From: Maledivibacter halophilus
GTDB lineage: Bacteria > Bacillota > Clostridia > Peptostreptococcales > Caminicellaceae
Assembly (NCBI RefSeq): GCF_900167445.1
Contig: NZ_FUZT01000005.1
Coordinates: 177,579-241,578 of the forward strand
DNA: 64,000 bases
Reading direction: 5' to 3'
Position numbers and translations under genes: made by a program. Each line of letters opens with the position of its first letter. Positions within the stretch are counted from its first letter, which is position 1. The notes beneath the pieces were generated by a model that ran no database searches, had not been told where the DNA came from, and saw nothing but the letters and a program-made list of their open reading frames with translations. Of the stretch, positions 1-9,824 are shown piece by piece.

Positions 1-71
1 CAAAAAATCCTTCTTTTTTTATACAAAATCCTATAATCATTGTAATTACTATAAATACTCAAAAACAAAAT

Positions 72-117
72 TGTCGTCGACCTCCCGGGGTTTTTGCGCT
101 ACTGATGGTCGACGACA
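72..117. repeat. GC-rich 11-bp inverted repeat (isolated hairpin)
   Basis: Arms 72-82 (TGTCGTCGACC) and 107-117 (GGTCGACGACA) are perfectly complementary and enclose a 24-base loop containing CCCGGGG and a T run. The block is far more GC-rich than its AT-rich surroundings and lies in the 162-base gene-free left edge, downstream of a minus-strand glycosyltransferase gene. On the minus strand the right arm is not followed by a T tract, so it is not a typical intrinsic terminator. Its function is unknown; see findings. Confidence 0.7.
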
Positions 118-162
118 TTTTATATAACCTAGTTTTTATTCTTTTTATTGATTCTTTTTTAT

Positions 163-1464
163 CTATTTATTCAAAACACCATCAATAAGGATTTCATACT
201 CCCTTGCAACATCCAGCCAAGTTCTTTTCATTACATTTGAAATTGCTTTCTTTTGTTTTTTTATTTCCAAATCATTTATTTTCCATAAACTCCCTATTGC
301 CCTCTTTATTTCTTCAGTTGAATAGGGATCGAAGGTTATAAATTCATCTATATTCGAGATTACTTCCCTTACCACCTCAATATCACTCATAGCCACAGGA
401 GTATTCACCGTTAAGGACTCCAGTATCTGAAAAGGACAGCTTCCTTCAAAGAGTGTTGGAATAATTGTACCCACTGCATAATTATAAAGTAAAGGAAGGT
501 CATCCCAGGGCAGTTTTCCTAGGAAAATAACACTATTCCGCATATTTATATCCTTGCATTTATTGAGTATGGTCTTAATTTCACCCTCTTTGGGGCTATT
601 TTTATAGTTATGAGTTAAAACCAAATCTAAGTTGGTCCCAGCCTCTTCATCACTTTGTTTAAACTTAAAAAATCCTTCAATAAGTCTGTCATGATTTTTA
701 TGAAGCCTAACAGCAGAAGGATAAACAATATAATCATTATATAATTTATATTTACTTCTAAAATTATCTTCATCATATAAACTAATAGAATTATACTCTT
801 GCTTTGGAGCAGCTAATCTAATAACCTCTGTTTTTTCTATAGGTAATTTTAAAAACTTAAGACCTTCATTATCCCTTATGAAATAGGAATTAAATACAAT
901 TTTTGTGGCTTTTTCTACCAATTTTTTTACAATAAAAGTATATTCCTCATTAAAACCCGATTCATAACTATACATATGTTCAAAATGCATATAAACCAAA
1001 TCATGTAAACATACTATAATAGGCTTTTTGAGCTGCAAAGCCAACCCCATTCCAATATACGGAACAACCCATGCGTCTACTGGAACATTCATATTTAACC
1101 ATTCTACGCCATAAAATCTCTGAATAACTAATCTATCCGAAAAATATAACAAGATTTTTTTGAAGGCCTTATTAATAAAATAGAAATTATCACTATCAAC
1201 TGCAACAGTTATAATTACATTTTTTTCATTATATAATAACCCTTCTATTAATCGTATCACAAATCGACCTATTCCCTCGCCCTCAAAACCGCCTTCCCCT
1301 AAAGGTATCGAATATCCTAGAAAAAAACCAATATGTTTTATATCATCTTTATCGTTCTCTCCGTCAATTTTATTGTTACTTTTTGGACTTTTCATTAATC
1401 CACAAGAAGGCTCAGTTGATTGACCCCATATTAATTTTGTAGTGGAATAATTGCTTAGATTCAT
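163..1464 (-). CDS. GT4-family glycosyltransferase with N-terminal WGQ tag
   Basis: A 433-aa GT-B type glycosyltransferase, predicted to move a sugar from a nucleotide sugar onto a surface glycan in the cytoplasm. Residues 11-15 are LIWGQ, followed by a polar linker; the GT-B N-domain begins near residue 45 (GFFLGYS, then a Gly-rich GEGGFEGEGIGR segment). Near residue 340 the GT4 signature EGSCPFQILES carries the two glutamates of the EX7E motif. ATG start with AAAGGAGGT upstream. It is the last gene of the operon starting at gmd, 42 bases after a close paralogue (1507-2820). The acceptor and donor are unknown; the upstream genes suggest an N-acetylperosamine or mannose-type donor (inference). 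Confidence 0.85.
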   Translation of the reverse strand: MNLSNYSTTKLIWGQSTEPSCGLMKSPKSNNKIDGENDKDDIKHIGFFLGYSIPLGEGGFEGEGIGRFVIRLIEGLLYNEKNVIITVAVDSDNFYFINKAFKKILLYFSDRLVIQRFYGVEWLNMNVPVDAWVVPYIGMGLALQLKKPIIVCLHDLVYMHFEHMYSYESGFNEEYTFIVKKLVEKATKIVFNSYFIRDNEGLKFLKLPIEKTEVIRLAAPKQEYNSISLYDEDNFRSKYKLYNDYIVYPSAVRLHKNHDRLIEGFFKFKQSDEEAGTNLDLVLTHNYKNSPKEGEIKTILNKCKDINMRNSVIFLGKLPWDDLPLLYNYAVGTIIPTLFEGSCPFQILESLTVNTPVAMSDIEVVREVISNIDEFITFDPYSTEEIKRAIGSLWKINDLEIKKQKKAISNVMKRTWLDVAREYEILIDGVLNK

Positions 1465-1506
1465 ATATAAGACCTCCTTTAAACATAACCAAGGATATTA
1501 CTTTTT

Positions 1507-2820
1507 TTAACTTATAATCTCAGTTATAAGATCATAATACTCCATAGCTACATCTGTCCAGGTTCTCTTTAATGTCTGCTGGACTGCTTTTTTTTGCTTT
1601 TTAAGATCCTTTCTTTTAGCTTTACACAATTGATTAATCGCTTCTTCAATCTCTTCCAAAGAATATGGATCAAATGTTATAAATGAACGCAAATCCGGTA
1701 TGACTTCTTCAATAACATCAATTTTACTCATTGCCACTGGAGTATCCATGATTAAAGACTCCAGTATCTGGAATGGGCAGCTTCCTTCAAAAAAAGTTGG
1801 AATAATTGTACCTTCTGCATATTTATAAAGCAATGGAACATCCTCCCATGAAAGTCTGCCTAAAAAAATAACACTATTTCTAATACTCATATTCTTACAT
1901 TTATTAAGTATCTCTCTAATTTCTTTTTCCTTAGGCCTGTTTTTATAATTGTCAGTCAAAACCAAGTTTAGATTTGACACAGCACCTTCATCACTTCCCT
2001 TAAACTTTAAAAAACCTTCAATAAGCCTATCATGATTTTTATGAAACCTAATGACAGAAGGATAAACAATATAACTATCATGTAATTTGTATTTATTTCT
2101 AAAATCATTTTCATCACATATTCTAATAGAATCGTATTCCTTCCTTGGAGGAGCTAATCTAATAACCTTTGTCTTTTCCTCAGGCAGTTTTAAAAAGTCT
2201 ATTCCTTCATTATCTCTTACAAAATAAGAATTAAATATTATTTTTACAGCTTTATTAGCTAATTTATTAGCAATAACTGTAAACTCATCATAAAAGTATG
2301 GATTGCCCTTATAAATTTCTTCAAAATGAATATATACTAAATCATGAAGACATAGAATAAATGGTTTATTTAGCCTAAGTGCTAATTCCATTCCCACATA
2401 TGGAACAATCCATATATCTACAAGAACATTTCTATTTATCGATTCTACATCATTAAAGCTTTCAATAGATAATCTTCTATGATAATTAAGTATGTACCCT
2501 TTAAATGCTTCTTTAATAACGGGATAGTTTTGATTATTCACAACAATTTTAATAAGTACATCTTTGTTGTTTTCTAATAATCCTTCTATTAGCCGTACAA
2601 CAAAGCGACCGATTCCTTCTCCTTCAAAACCACCTGACCCTAAATATATTGAATAGCCCAGAAAAAAGCCTATTGTTTTATTACTTTGATCTGCTACACT
2701 GATTAATTGATTTTTGCATTCTGATAATTGTCCCCATACAACTTCTGTAATATTGAATTTATTTAAGTTGGGATGATTTTCGCAAGAAATATGATCTTTT
2801 ATTGACTCTTTTATTTTCAT
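1507..2820 (-). CDS. GT4-family glycosyltransferase, paralogue of its downstream neighbour
   Basis: A 437-aa GT4 enzyme when started at the ATG at 2820, which has AGAGGTG 9 bases upstream; an in-frame GTG at 2832 would add four residues. It matches the next gene closely from GFFLGYS onward (Gly-rich GSGGFEGEGIGR, EGSCPFQILES with the EX7E glutamates). The first ~55 residues are unrelated to the paralogue except for the short VVWGQ peptide, which the neighbour has as LIWGQ. Conservation of this peptide inside otherwise divergent N-termini suggests it is functional. It is part of the 163-10847 minus-strand glycan operon. The specific sugar is not determinable from sequence. Confidence 0.85.
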   Translation of the reverse strand: MKIKESIKDHISCENHPNLNKFNITEVVWGQLSECKNQLISVADQSNKTIGFFLGYSIYLGSGGFEGEGIGRFVVRLIEGLLENNKDVLIKIVVNNQNYPVIKEAFKGYILNYHRRLSIESFNDVESINRNVLVDIWIVPYVGMELALRLNKPFILCLHDLVYIHFEEIYKGNPYFYDEFTVIANKLANKAVKIIFNSYFVRDNEGIDFLKLPEEKTKVIRLAPPRKEYDSIRICDENDFRNKYKLHDSYIVYPSVIRFHKNHDRLIEGFLKFKGSDEGAVSNLNLVLTDNYKNRPKEKEIREILNKCKNMSIRNSVIFLGRLSWEDVPLLYKYAEGTIIPTFFEGSCPFQILESLIMDTPVAMSKIDVIEEVIPDLRSFITFDPYSLEEIEEAINQLCKAKRKDLKKQKKAVQQTLKRTWTDVAMEYYDLITEIIS

Positions 2821-2991
2821 ATATAAATTCACCTCTATCTAAAAATACCTGCTTGTTATAATTGAATAATTCAAACTTAACTCGTTATGCTAGTTCCTAT
2901 ATGGTGAGTTTCAATATTTTATTTTCGCAAATCTCCCTTCACTTTGTGTATCTCCATAAGCCTGTAAAATTCACTTTACAATCACAGCAGT

Positions 2992-4629
2992 TTAAGTTAA
3001 TTTTTCAACAGTAATACTTAATACATCCAATATATTAATTCCATTCCATACAAACCTTATTTCCTTTAGTAAATCTGAATTCTCAGGTGAAATTTTTACA
3101 AATAAATCAATGATGTTTTTGCCAACTTTTATATTAGATACATCCCGACTATTTAATATTTTATATTGGAGCTTCCATATACCTATTGAAAAAGCACCTA
3201 GAGAAGATTTAGATTCATTAGAAGAATTTAACTCCATTGAAAACAGATATTCACCCGCTTTCATTTTACCTAAATAATTACCTATAAATATCCCTGCAGA
3301 ATCAGTTCCCTCTTCTACCCTACGGCCTATAAATTTCCCTTTATGGTCATAGAGCAATTTTCCAGTAAAGGCATTAATATTTTCAATGCTAAAATTAACC
3401 CTTTCATCTGGCTGAGTAGGTAAATCCATTTTCATAGAATTATTTCTAAAACAATCATTTTTAGAAATATTATCAAGCTCAATATCTTCTTTATATTCAT
3501 TTATTCTAAGATTTTTAACATAGGGTTGAATTTTTTTCAAAAAGTTTTTAGTCTTTGATAAAGCTGTTTCTCTACTGAAAATTTTCGAAAAAATATTATG
3601 CTGATTTTCTGAAAGCTTTTGCAGTTCATATAAATCATTTATATTTTTTTCCACCTGTCTTTTCATCTCCTGGGGATTAGCACACATTCCCAGTCTTTTC
3701 AACTCTTCATTGCTAACTCCAAAGTCCCTAGCCTCCTGGGCAAGGCCTGAGCTTTCAAGAAACATTACTGGCACTCCCATAGTTATTGCTTCAATTGGAG
3801 TATAATGCAAATGATAATTAGACCCTACACCAAAATAAACAAAAATCCTGCTCTCACTTATTTTTGAATAAAAATGATCATCATCAAGATATCCAAGAAC
3901 TTTGTCCGAAATACTTCTAACTACTTCCTTTGAGTTTTTACCTAAAACAATATAGGGAATGTTTTCGAATTTCCTAGAAAACTCCTTAAAAATATGCCTA
4001 ACTACTGGATTTCCATCTAAATAGGATATGGTAGTACTAATAAATGGTTTAGAGTTTTTACCCTTCCATTTGAATTTTAATCTTTTATTAGAAACAAAGG
4101 CATTTAAGTAAAACTTATTTTTTATTATTCTTGGGTCCTCACAATTTTCTAGATTATTCAACATGGGTGCCCAAATATATTTATCTGCTGAAGCTATTTT
4201 ATTGATATTTACTTTCATTTTATTCATTACTTCAGTATAAGTGGTATAGCCTCCATGGCCAAATACTCTAAATACTATATAGCCCTGAAACCAGCTTATT
4301 ATATTTTCCAAAATATCAGGATTACTTGAAACAAAAATAACATCAATCCACCTGTTGACTAAATCAGCTTCCTCGACACTTAACTTACCTTTATTTGTCC
4401 AAAAATCTATTCTTCTAATTTTTTCAGTAATATAGGTTGGAAGGGTACAAAATTTTCGCCAGTAAGGATATAAGTCATCATTTTCATTATCATATTTACC
4501 GTCATATTTTAACCAAAAGGGGTCTCCCAAACATGGTATCACCTCAGCTCCAGCTTCTATTAACATTAGAACCTCTTCATATCTCAGTGTTTGATGGGTA
4601 CACAACCAAAAAATCCTAGGCGAAAGCAT
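2992..4629 (-). CDS. GT-B-like glycosyltransferase with C-terminal beta-sandwich-like domain (paralogue 3 of 3)
   Basis: 545 aa. Begins with LSPRIFWLCTHQTLRYEEV, which is shared with the two genes upstream. Residues to ~360 look like a GT-B glycosyltransferase; the segment YHLHYTPIEAITMGVPVMFL resembles the donor-binding PxEA region of GT4-like enzymes, followed by LAQEAR. Residues ~400-545 form a separate domain (YDHKGKFIGRRVE, GxYLFSMEL, FxWNG) with alternating beta-type patterns as in carbohydrate-binding modules. ATG start with GGAGG. Three tandem copies imply a duplicated transferase with diverged acceptor specificity (inference). I do not recognise a named family. Confidence 0.75.
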   Translation of the reverse strand: MLSPRIFWLCTHQTLRYEEVLMLIEAGAEVIPCLGDPFWLKYDGKYDNENDDLYPYWRKFCTLPTYITEKIRRIDFWTNKGKLSVEEADLVNRWIDVIFVSSNPDILENIISWFQGYIVFRVFGHGGYTTYTEVMNKMKVNINKIASADKYIWAPMLNNLENCEDPRIIKNKFYLNAFVSNKRLKFKWKGKNSKPFISTTISYLDGNPVVRHIFKEFSRKFENIPYIVLGKNSKEVVRSISDKVLGYLDDDHFYSKISESRIFVYFGVGSNYHLHYTPIEAITMGVPVMFLESSGLAQEARDFGVSNEELKRLGMCANPQEMKRQVEKNINDLYELQKLSENQHNIFSKIFSRETALSKTKNFLKKIQPYVKNLRINEYKEDIELDNISKNDCFRNNSMKMDLPTQPDERVNFSIENINAFTGKLLYDHKGKFIGRRVEEGTDSAGIFIGNYLGKMKAGEYLFSMELNSSNESKSSLGAFSIGIWKLQYKILNSRDVSNIKVGKNIIDLFVKISPENSDLLKEIRFVWNGINILDVLSITVEKLT

Positions 4630-4667
4630 TTCGCAAGCCTCCCTAATTTTTTATATTTTTTATGTTC

Positions 4668-6317
4668 TCATCTTACTTTTTCAACAATAACTCTTGACAG
4701 CTCACATGTGTGAGCTCCATTCCAGAGAAAATTTATTTCCTTCACTGCATCAGAACTCTCCGATGATATACTCACAACTAATCGAACAATATTCCTTCCA
4801 GCTTTTAAATTTGATACATTTTGAGAACTTATTACTTTAAACTGAGGATTCCATACCCCTACTGATAGATCACCTATAGAACCCTTATATTCACTAAAAT
4901 TATTTAGCTCCACAGTAAAAGCATATTCCCCAGGCTCCATCCTTCCCAGATAATTTGCTATAATTAATCCTGGAGAGTCTAGATTTTTTTCAACCCTACG
5001 AGCAATAAATCTTCCTTTATAATCATAAACTAATTTTCCAACTACCCCATTAACTTCTTCTATACTAAAAATAATTCTTTCTCCCCTATGAGAGGGTAAA
5101 TCATTTTGAATTGATAGCCCCTGTAAAGCTTTACTTTCTAATTTTATGAAATCAATTGGCTTTTTATATTCTATTTTTCTATGTTCTTTGATATAGGGCT
5201 GAATCTCTATAAAAAACTTCTTTGCCTTTAGTAGAGCAGCTTTTCTGCTGAATATCTTACCAAAAACCTTAGATTGACCATATGCAATTTCCTCCAGCCT
5301 ATCAAAGTTATTTATATTTTCAAAAATCAATTTTTCAATCTCATCCATACTGCTACACATGCCAATTTTCTTTAATTCTTCATTATTAATACCATAATTC
5401 CTAGCCTCTTGTGCAAGGCCCGATTCCTTTAAAAATACAACAGGAACCCCCATACTAATGGCTTCAATTGGAGTAAAATGCAAATGATAATTGGAACCAA
5501 GACCAAAATACACAAAAACTCTACTTTCAGCTATTGTTGAATAAAAAACATTATCGTCAACATAGCCAAGAACTTTGTCACAAACTTCCTCAGCTGTATT
5601 TTTTGAATTTTTACCTAATACAAGAAAGGGTATATGTTTAAATTTTTCTATAAAGCTTTGAAACATATTTCTAAAAATCAAATTTTCTTCATAGTATGAA
5701 TCTAAATTTGAGGCTAAAGTACTAATCAAAAGCTTAGAATCTTTTCCCTTCCATTTATATCCTAGCCTTTCACTGGAAACAAAGGCATTTAAATAAAATT
5801 TATTTGTGACAAGTCTGAAATCTTCACGTTCTCCTAAGCTATTTAAAATAGGACACCATACATATTTATCTCTTCCAGCTAGATCATTAATATCTATTTT
5901 TAATCTCTTTGTAACTTCTGTATAGCTGGTGATACCGTCATTCCATCCAAAGGCCCTAAATACTGTATAGCCTTGATACCATTTTGAAATATTCTCTAAA
6001 ATATCAGGATAAGTAGCAACAAATATTACGTCAATCCATCTATTAATCAGCTGGGCTTCTTCATCTGTTACTTCACCTTTTTTCTCCCATAATTTTATTT
6101 CTCGGATTTTTTCAACAATATTAGATGGCAATGTGCATTTTTTTCGCCAAGGAGGATACAGTTTATGATCTTCATTATTATAGTCCTTATAATATTTTAA
6201 AAATATCTGATGTCCATAATTCGGTATAACCTCGGCTCCTGCTTCTATCAATAATGGTACTTCTTCATATCTCAATGTTTCATGGGGACACAGCCAATAA
6301 ACTCTTGGTGAAAGCAC
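4668..6317 (-). CDS. GT-B-like glycosyltransferase with C-terminal beta-sandwich-like domain (paralogue 2 of 3)
   Basis: 549 aa with a GTG start at 6317. Same architecture as the genes on both sides: an N-terminal LSPRVYWLCPHETLRYEEV block, a donor-site-like HFTPIEAISMGVPVVFL segment near residue 265 followed by SGLAQEARNYG, and a C-terminal domain (YDYKGRFIARRVE, GEYAFTVEL, FLWNG). 38 bases upstream of the next paralogue and 49 downstream of the previous one, so almost certainly co-transcribed. The role in building a surface glycan is inferred from the operon (gmd, aminotransferase, acetyltransferase upstream; two GT4 genes downstream). Confidence 0.75.
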   Translation of the reverse strand: MLSPRVYWLCPHETLRYEEVPLLIEAGAEVIPNYGHQIFLKYYKDYNNEDHKLYPPWRKKCTLPSNIVEKIREIKLWEKKGEVTDEEAQLINRWIDVIFVATYPDILENISKWYQGYTVFRAFGWNDGITSYTEVTKRLKIDINDLAGRDKYVWCPILNSLGEREDFRLVTNKFYLNAFVSSERLGYKWKGKDSKLLISTLASNLDSYYEENLIFRNMFQSFIEKFKHIPFLVLGKNSKNTAEEVCDKVLGYVDDNVFYSTIAESRVFVYFGLGSNYHLHFTPIEAISMGVPVVFLKESGLAQEARNYGINNEELKKIGMCSSMDEIEKLIFENINNFDRLEEIAYGQSKVFGKIFSRKAALLKAKKFFIEIQPYIKEHRKIEYKKPIDFIKLESKALQGLSIQNDLPSHRGERIIFSIEEVNGVVGKLVYDYKGRFIARRVEKNLDSPGLIIANYLGRMEPGEYAFTVELNNFSEYKGSIGDLSVGVWNPQFKVISSQNVSNLKAGRNIVRLVVSISSESSDAVKEINFLWNGAHTCELSRVIVEKVR

Positions 6318-6366
6318 AGACTAATCACCGTCCTAATTTTTTTCTAATTCATAGGTTAAACCCACA

Positions 6367-8001
6367 TTATGCAAGCTTTTTAACAATCAGCCTTGATACA
6401 TCAATTGTATGGGTACCATTCCACACTATTCTTAATTCCTTTAACAAATTAACTTCCTTAAGGGAAACCTCTACAATTAAATCTATGATATTCTTTCCAC
6501 TTTTTAAATTTGAAATTTCCTGTGAGTTTAATATATTAAACTGAGGATTCCATATGCCAATTAAAAACATACCCACAGAGTCACTACACTTTTCAAGGCT
6601 TTTTATCTCCAATGAAAATAAATATTTACCTGCAGTCATTTTCTTAATATAATTTGCTGCAAACAATCCTGAAGGGTCCAAATTTCTTTCAATCCTTCTA
6701 GAAATAAATCTTCCATTATGGTCATATATTAACTTCCCACTAAAGCCTTGGATTTTTTCTAGGCTAAAAACAATTTCTTCTCCTATATTTGTAGGTATAT
6801 CTTCTTCAATATAATTACTTTGGTAGGTTTTCTTTTTGACAATATTAAAATATATTGGTTTAGTATCCTCCATTTTTCTCTGCTTTGACACATAGGACTG
6901 TATTTTATTGAAAAACTCTTTAGTCCTTTCCAATGCCTTTTTTCTGCTAAAAATCTGACTAAAAACATCAGACTGATTATTTGCAATCCTTTTAAGCTCA
7001 TCAAAATTATTGATATTTTTAATGACCAGTTTCCTCATGTCCTTGATGCTTTCACACATTCCTATTCTTCTGAGCTTATCATTACTAATACCTTTATCCC
7101 TAGCCTCCTGAGCAAGACCGGATTTTTCTAAAAAGAATACAGGTACACCCATGCTAATAGCCTCAATGGGAGGATAGTGCAAATGATAATTTGAGCTTAA
7201 TCCAATATATGCAAAAATCCTACTTTCTGCTATTTTTAAATAGAAATCATTATCATCCAAATAGCCAAGTACATTGTCACATATATCCTTTGCTGCATTT
7301 TTTGAATTTTTCCCTAATACAACAAAAGGAATTTCAGAAAACTCATTGGAAAAATTCTTTAAAATTTCCCTAGACACTGGATTTCCATCTAGGTAAGAAA
7401 TATTGGTGCTAATAAAATCCTCAGATTTTTTATATTTCCATTTATATCTTAAACGTTCTCCAGAAACAAAGGCATTTATATATAATTTGTTCTTCAGTAT
7501 TCTAGGGTCTTCATCAGCATGTAAGCTATTACGTATTGGAGCCCACACATATTTATCATTTGAAATCAAATTATCTATATCTATATTCATATTTTTCATA
7601 AGCTGAGTATAAGTTGTATAATCACCTATTCCAAATACTCTATAGACAACATATCCCTTAAACCATTTTGTTATATTCTCTAAAATATCTGGATAATGGG
7701 AAACAAAAATTACATGAATATATTGATTGATTAGATCTGCCTCTTCATCAGTAACCTTACCTCTATTTTCCCAAAAACTTATATCCCTAATTCTTTCGAC
7801 TATATTAGTAGGCAATCTGCAAGAAATTCGCCAGTGGGGGTATAATCTATGATTTTCATTATTATAATTATTATCATATCTAAGCCAATTTGGATCTCCA
7901 ATATCAGGTATTACCTCAGCCCCTGCCTCTATAAGCATTGGAACCTCTTCATATCTTAAAGTCTGATGACAGCCCAGCCAGTAAATTCTAGGAGAAATCA
8001 T
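6367..8001 (-). CDS. GT-B-like glycosyltransferase with C-terminal beta-sandwich-like domain (paralogue 1 of 3)
   Basis: 544 aa, ATG start with AAGGAG upstream. First of three tandem homologues: LSPRIYWLGCHQTLRYEEV-type start (here ISPRIYWL), HYPPIEAISMGVPVFFL as the PxEA donor-site-like segment, then SGLAQEARDKG, and a C-terminal ~145-aa domain with YDHNGRFISRRIE, GKYLFSLEI and VWNG. The C-terminal domain differs most between copies, which would fit different acceptor or scaffold binding. Directly follows the sugar aminotransferase gene (20 bases), tying it to the rare-sugar pathway. Confidence 0.75.
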   Translation of the reverse strand: MISPRIYWLGCHQTLRYEEVPMLIEAGAEVIPDIGDPNWLRYDNNYNNENHRLYPHWRISCRLPTNIVERIRDISFWENRGKVTDEEADLINQYIHVIFVSHYPDILENITKWFKGYVVYRVFGIGDYTTYTQLMKNMNIDIDNLISNDKYVWAPIRNSLHADEDPRILKNKLYINAFVSGERLRYKWKYKKSEDFISTNISYLDGNPVSREILKNFSNEFSEIPFVVLGKNSKNAAKDICDNVLGYLDDNDFYLKIAESRIFAYIGLSSNYHLHYPPIEAISMGVPVFFLEKSGLAQEARDKGISNDKLRRIGMCESIKDMRKLVIKNINNFDELKRIANNQSDVFSQIFSRKKALERTKEFFNKIQSYVSKQRKMEDTKPIYFNIVKKKTYQSNYIEEDIPTNIGEEIVFSLEKIQGFSGKLIYDHNGRFISRRIERNLDPSGLFAANYIKKMTAGKYLFSLEIKSLEKCSDSVGMFLIGIWNPQFNILNSQEISNLKSGKNIIDLIVEVSLKEVNLLKELRIVWNGTHTIDVSRLIVKKLA

Positions 8002-8021
8002 AAAATAAACTCCTTTCTAGA

Positions 8022-9149
8022 TTAATCTCCATCACAAGATTCATATTCACAGTACTTTTTTATTCTTTCTGATATATAAGCTATATCTTCTTCCTTAAGC
8101 AATCCATGGGTGGGAAGATTTATACCCTTATGCCCTACCTTTTCTGCCACTGGATATTTCTCCTTCGTTTCTCTATACGTAGGCATAGTATGCAATGGAT
8201 AGAATACTGGCCTAGTCTCTACTTTATCATTTTTTAAATGCTCCATAAATTCATCACGAGATATCTTTACTGTATTCTTAAGTATTATTGAAAACATCCA
8301 GTATGAATGAGTCGCCCAATCCTTCTCTGCTTGAAATTCAATATATTCCAAGAGGCTTCCTAGATATTTATAGTATAAATCTGCAATCTCTCTTCTTTTA
8401 TCTAAATGCCATTGAATATTTTCCAGCTGAGCTAATCCAATAGCAGCCTGTATATTGGTCATTCTATAGTTATAGCCTATAACTTCAAACCAGTATCTCC
8501 TTGAAGTATACATTCCCTGGCTTCTTAATATCCTTATCTTTTCATTAAGCTTTTCATTATTTGTTACTACCATACCACCTTCACCGGTAGTAATAATTTT
8601 ATTTCCAAAAAAGCTAAAGGTAGAAATATCACCTATTGATCCTACAACTCTGTCTTTGTAAAGAGCTCCATGGGCCTCTGCCACATCTTCAATGACAAAA
8701 AGATTATACTTTTTGGCAATCTTCATTATAGGGTCCATATCAACGGGATGGCCGTATAAATGAACTACAATTATTCCCTTGGTATTGGAATTGATTTTAT
8801 TTTCTATTTTATTTGGATCAATATTCCATGTTTCAGGATCACTATCTACAAATACCGGTTTTCCTCCACAATAGGTCACTGCATTGGCCGTTGCAATATA
8901 GGTAAGAGTAGGTACCAACACCTCATCTCCGGGACCTATGTTAAAGGCCAAAAGGGCAAGATGCAGAGCCACTGTTCCATTTGAGCAGCTTATTGCATAT
9001 CTTGACCTGCAAAATTCCGCAAATCTATTTTCAAATTCATCTACATACTTTCCCTTAGAAGAAATCCATGTAGTTTCTAAACATTCATTAACGTACTTTT
9101 TTTCATTACCATTTAAAACTGGGCTTGCAACCTGTATTACATCTCCCAT
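8022..9149 (-). CDS. DegT/DnrJ/EryC1-family sugar aminotransferase, probable GDP-perosamine synthase
   Basis: 375-aa PLP-dependent sugar aminotransferase. The SNGTVALHLAL cofactor-phosphate region, the HLYGHPVDMD / EDVAEAHGA aspartate region and the PLP-binding lysine in FFGNKIITTGEGG are all present, so it is a true aminotransferase rather than a dehydratase. Co-transcribed with gmd and a PglD-type acetyltransferase, the set that in other bacteria converts GDP-4-keto-6-deoxymannose to GDP-perosamine and then its N-acetyl form (RfbE/Per and PerB). Substrate assignment rests on that context. ATG start with GGGGG upstream. Other DegT substrates cannot be excluded. Confidence 0.8.
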   Translation of the reverse strand: MGDVIQVASPVLNGNEKKYVNECLETTWISSKGKYVDEFENRFAEFCRSRYAISCSNGTVALHLALLAFNIGPGDEVLVPTLTYIATANAVTYCGGKPVFVDSDPETWNIDPNKIENKINSNTKGIIVVHLYGHPVDMDPIMKIAKKYNLFVIEDVAEAHGALYKDRVVGSIGDISTFSFFGNKIITTGEGGMVVTNNEKLNEKIRILRSQGMYTSRRYWFEVIGYNYRMTNIQAAIGLAQLENIQWHLDKRREIADLYYKYLGSLLEYIEFQAEKDWATHSYWMFSIILKNTVKISRDEFMEHLKNDKVETRPVFYPLHTMPTYRETKEKYPVAEKVGHKGINLPTHGLLKEEDIAYISERIKKYCEYESCDGD

Positions 9150-9192
9150 TCCACAACCCCCTAAATATTTATCAATTTATTAGTCTATTTAA

Positions 9193-9822
9193 TTAGTTTT
9201 TCACTCTAGCTGGAACACCATAGGCTAAAGAATGACTTGGAATATCCCCTACCACAGCAGATCCAACACCCACAACACTCCACTCTCCAATATTTATTTT
9301 ATCCCTAATCTTGCATCCCGTTCCTAAAAAAGTGCCGGCTCCTATACTTACATTTCCTGAAAGATTAGCTCCTGGAGCTATATGACAACTTTCACCTATA
9401 TTACAGTCATGGTCAATGGAAGCATTTGTATTTATTATGACATTATCGCCGATAATAGTATCGGGATTTATTACTGCCCCAGCCATTACTGCAATACCAC
9501 TTCCCAGCCTTACTGATCTGGCTATATAGGATTTTTCACTAATAGCATTAACTAATGAAAAACCCCTGGAAATTAGATTCTTCGATATTCTATGTCTAAG
9601 CTTGTTATCCCCTAAAGCAACAAAAGCTTTTTTTATTCCTCTACTGTATAGCTTTGGTATCATGCTATCATCACCGATTACATCACAACCTAGAATTTTT
9701 CCTTTCTCTCTATAACTTTTATCAAGACAACCAATAATCTCATAGTTTCCATTTTGATTTAGTATATCTATGATTACCTTGGCGTGACCTCCAGCACCTA
9801 TTAAGACCACTTTTTCTTTCAT
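9193..9822 (-). CDS. PglD/NeuD-type sugar O/N-acetyltransferase
   Basis: 209 aa. Residues 1-80 form the Rossmann-like N-domain typical of the PglD/NeuD family (VVLIGAGGHAKVIIDIL). The rest is a left-handed beta-helix with hexapeptide repeats (IGDNVIINTNASIDHDCNIG, IAPGANLSGNVSIGAG). The catalytic histidine is expected in NTNASIDHDC. Sits between gmd (2-base gap) and the aminotransferase (43-base gap), so the likely reaction is acetyl-CoA-dependent N-acetylation of GDP-perosamine. PerB enzymes belong to this family; the exact substrate is inferred from neighbours. Confidence 0.8.
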   Translation of the reverse strand: MKEKVVLIGAGGHAKVIIDILNQNGNYEIIGCLDKSYREKGKILGCDVIGDDSMIPKLYSRGIKKAFVALGDNKLRHRISKNLISRGFSLVNAISEKSYIARSVRLGSGIAVMAGAVINPDTIIGDNVIINTNASIDHDCNIGESCHIAPGANLSGNVSIGAGTFLGTGCKIRDKINIGEWSVVGVGSAVVGDIPSHSLAYGVPARVKN

Positions 9823-9824
9823 AT

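Noticed and set aside
8022-9149. RfbH-type 3-dehydratase instead of aminotransferase
   Set aside because: The PLP-binding lysine is present in GNKIITTGEGG, unlike the HH of the true RfbH at 32379-33695.
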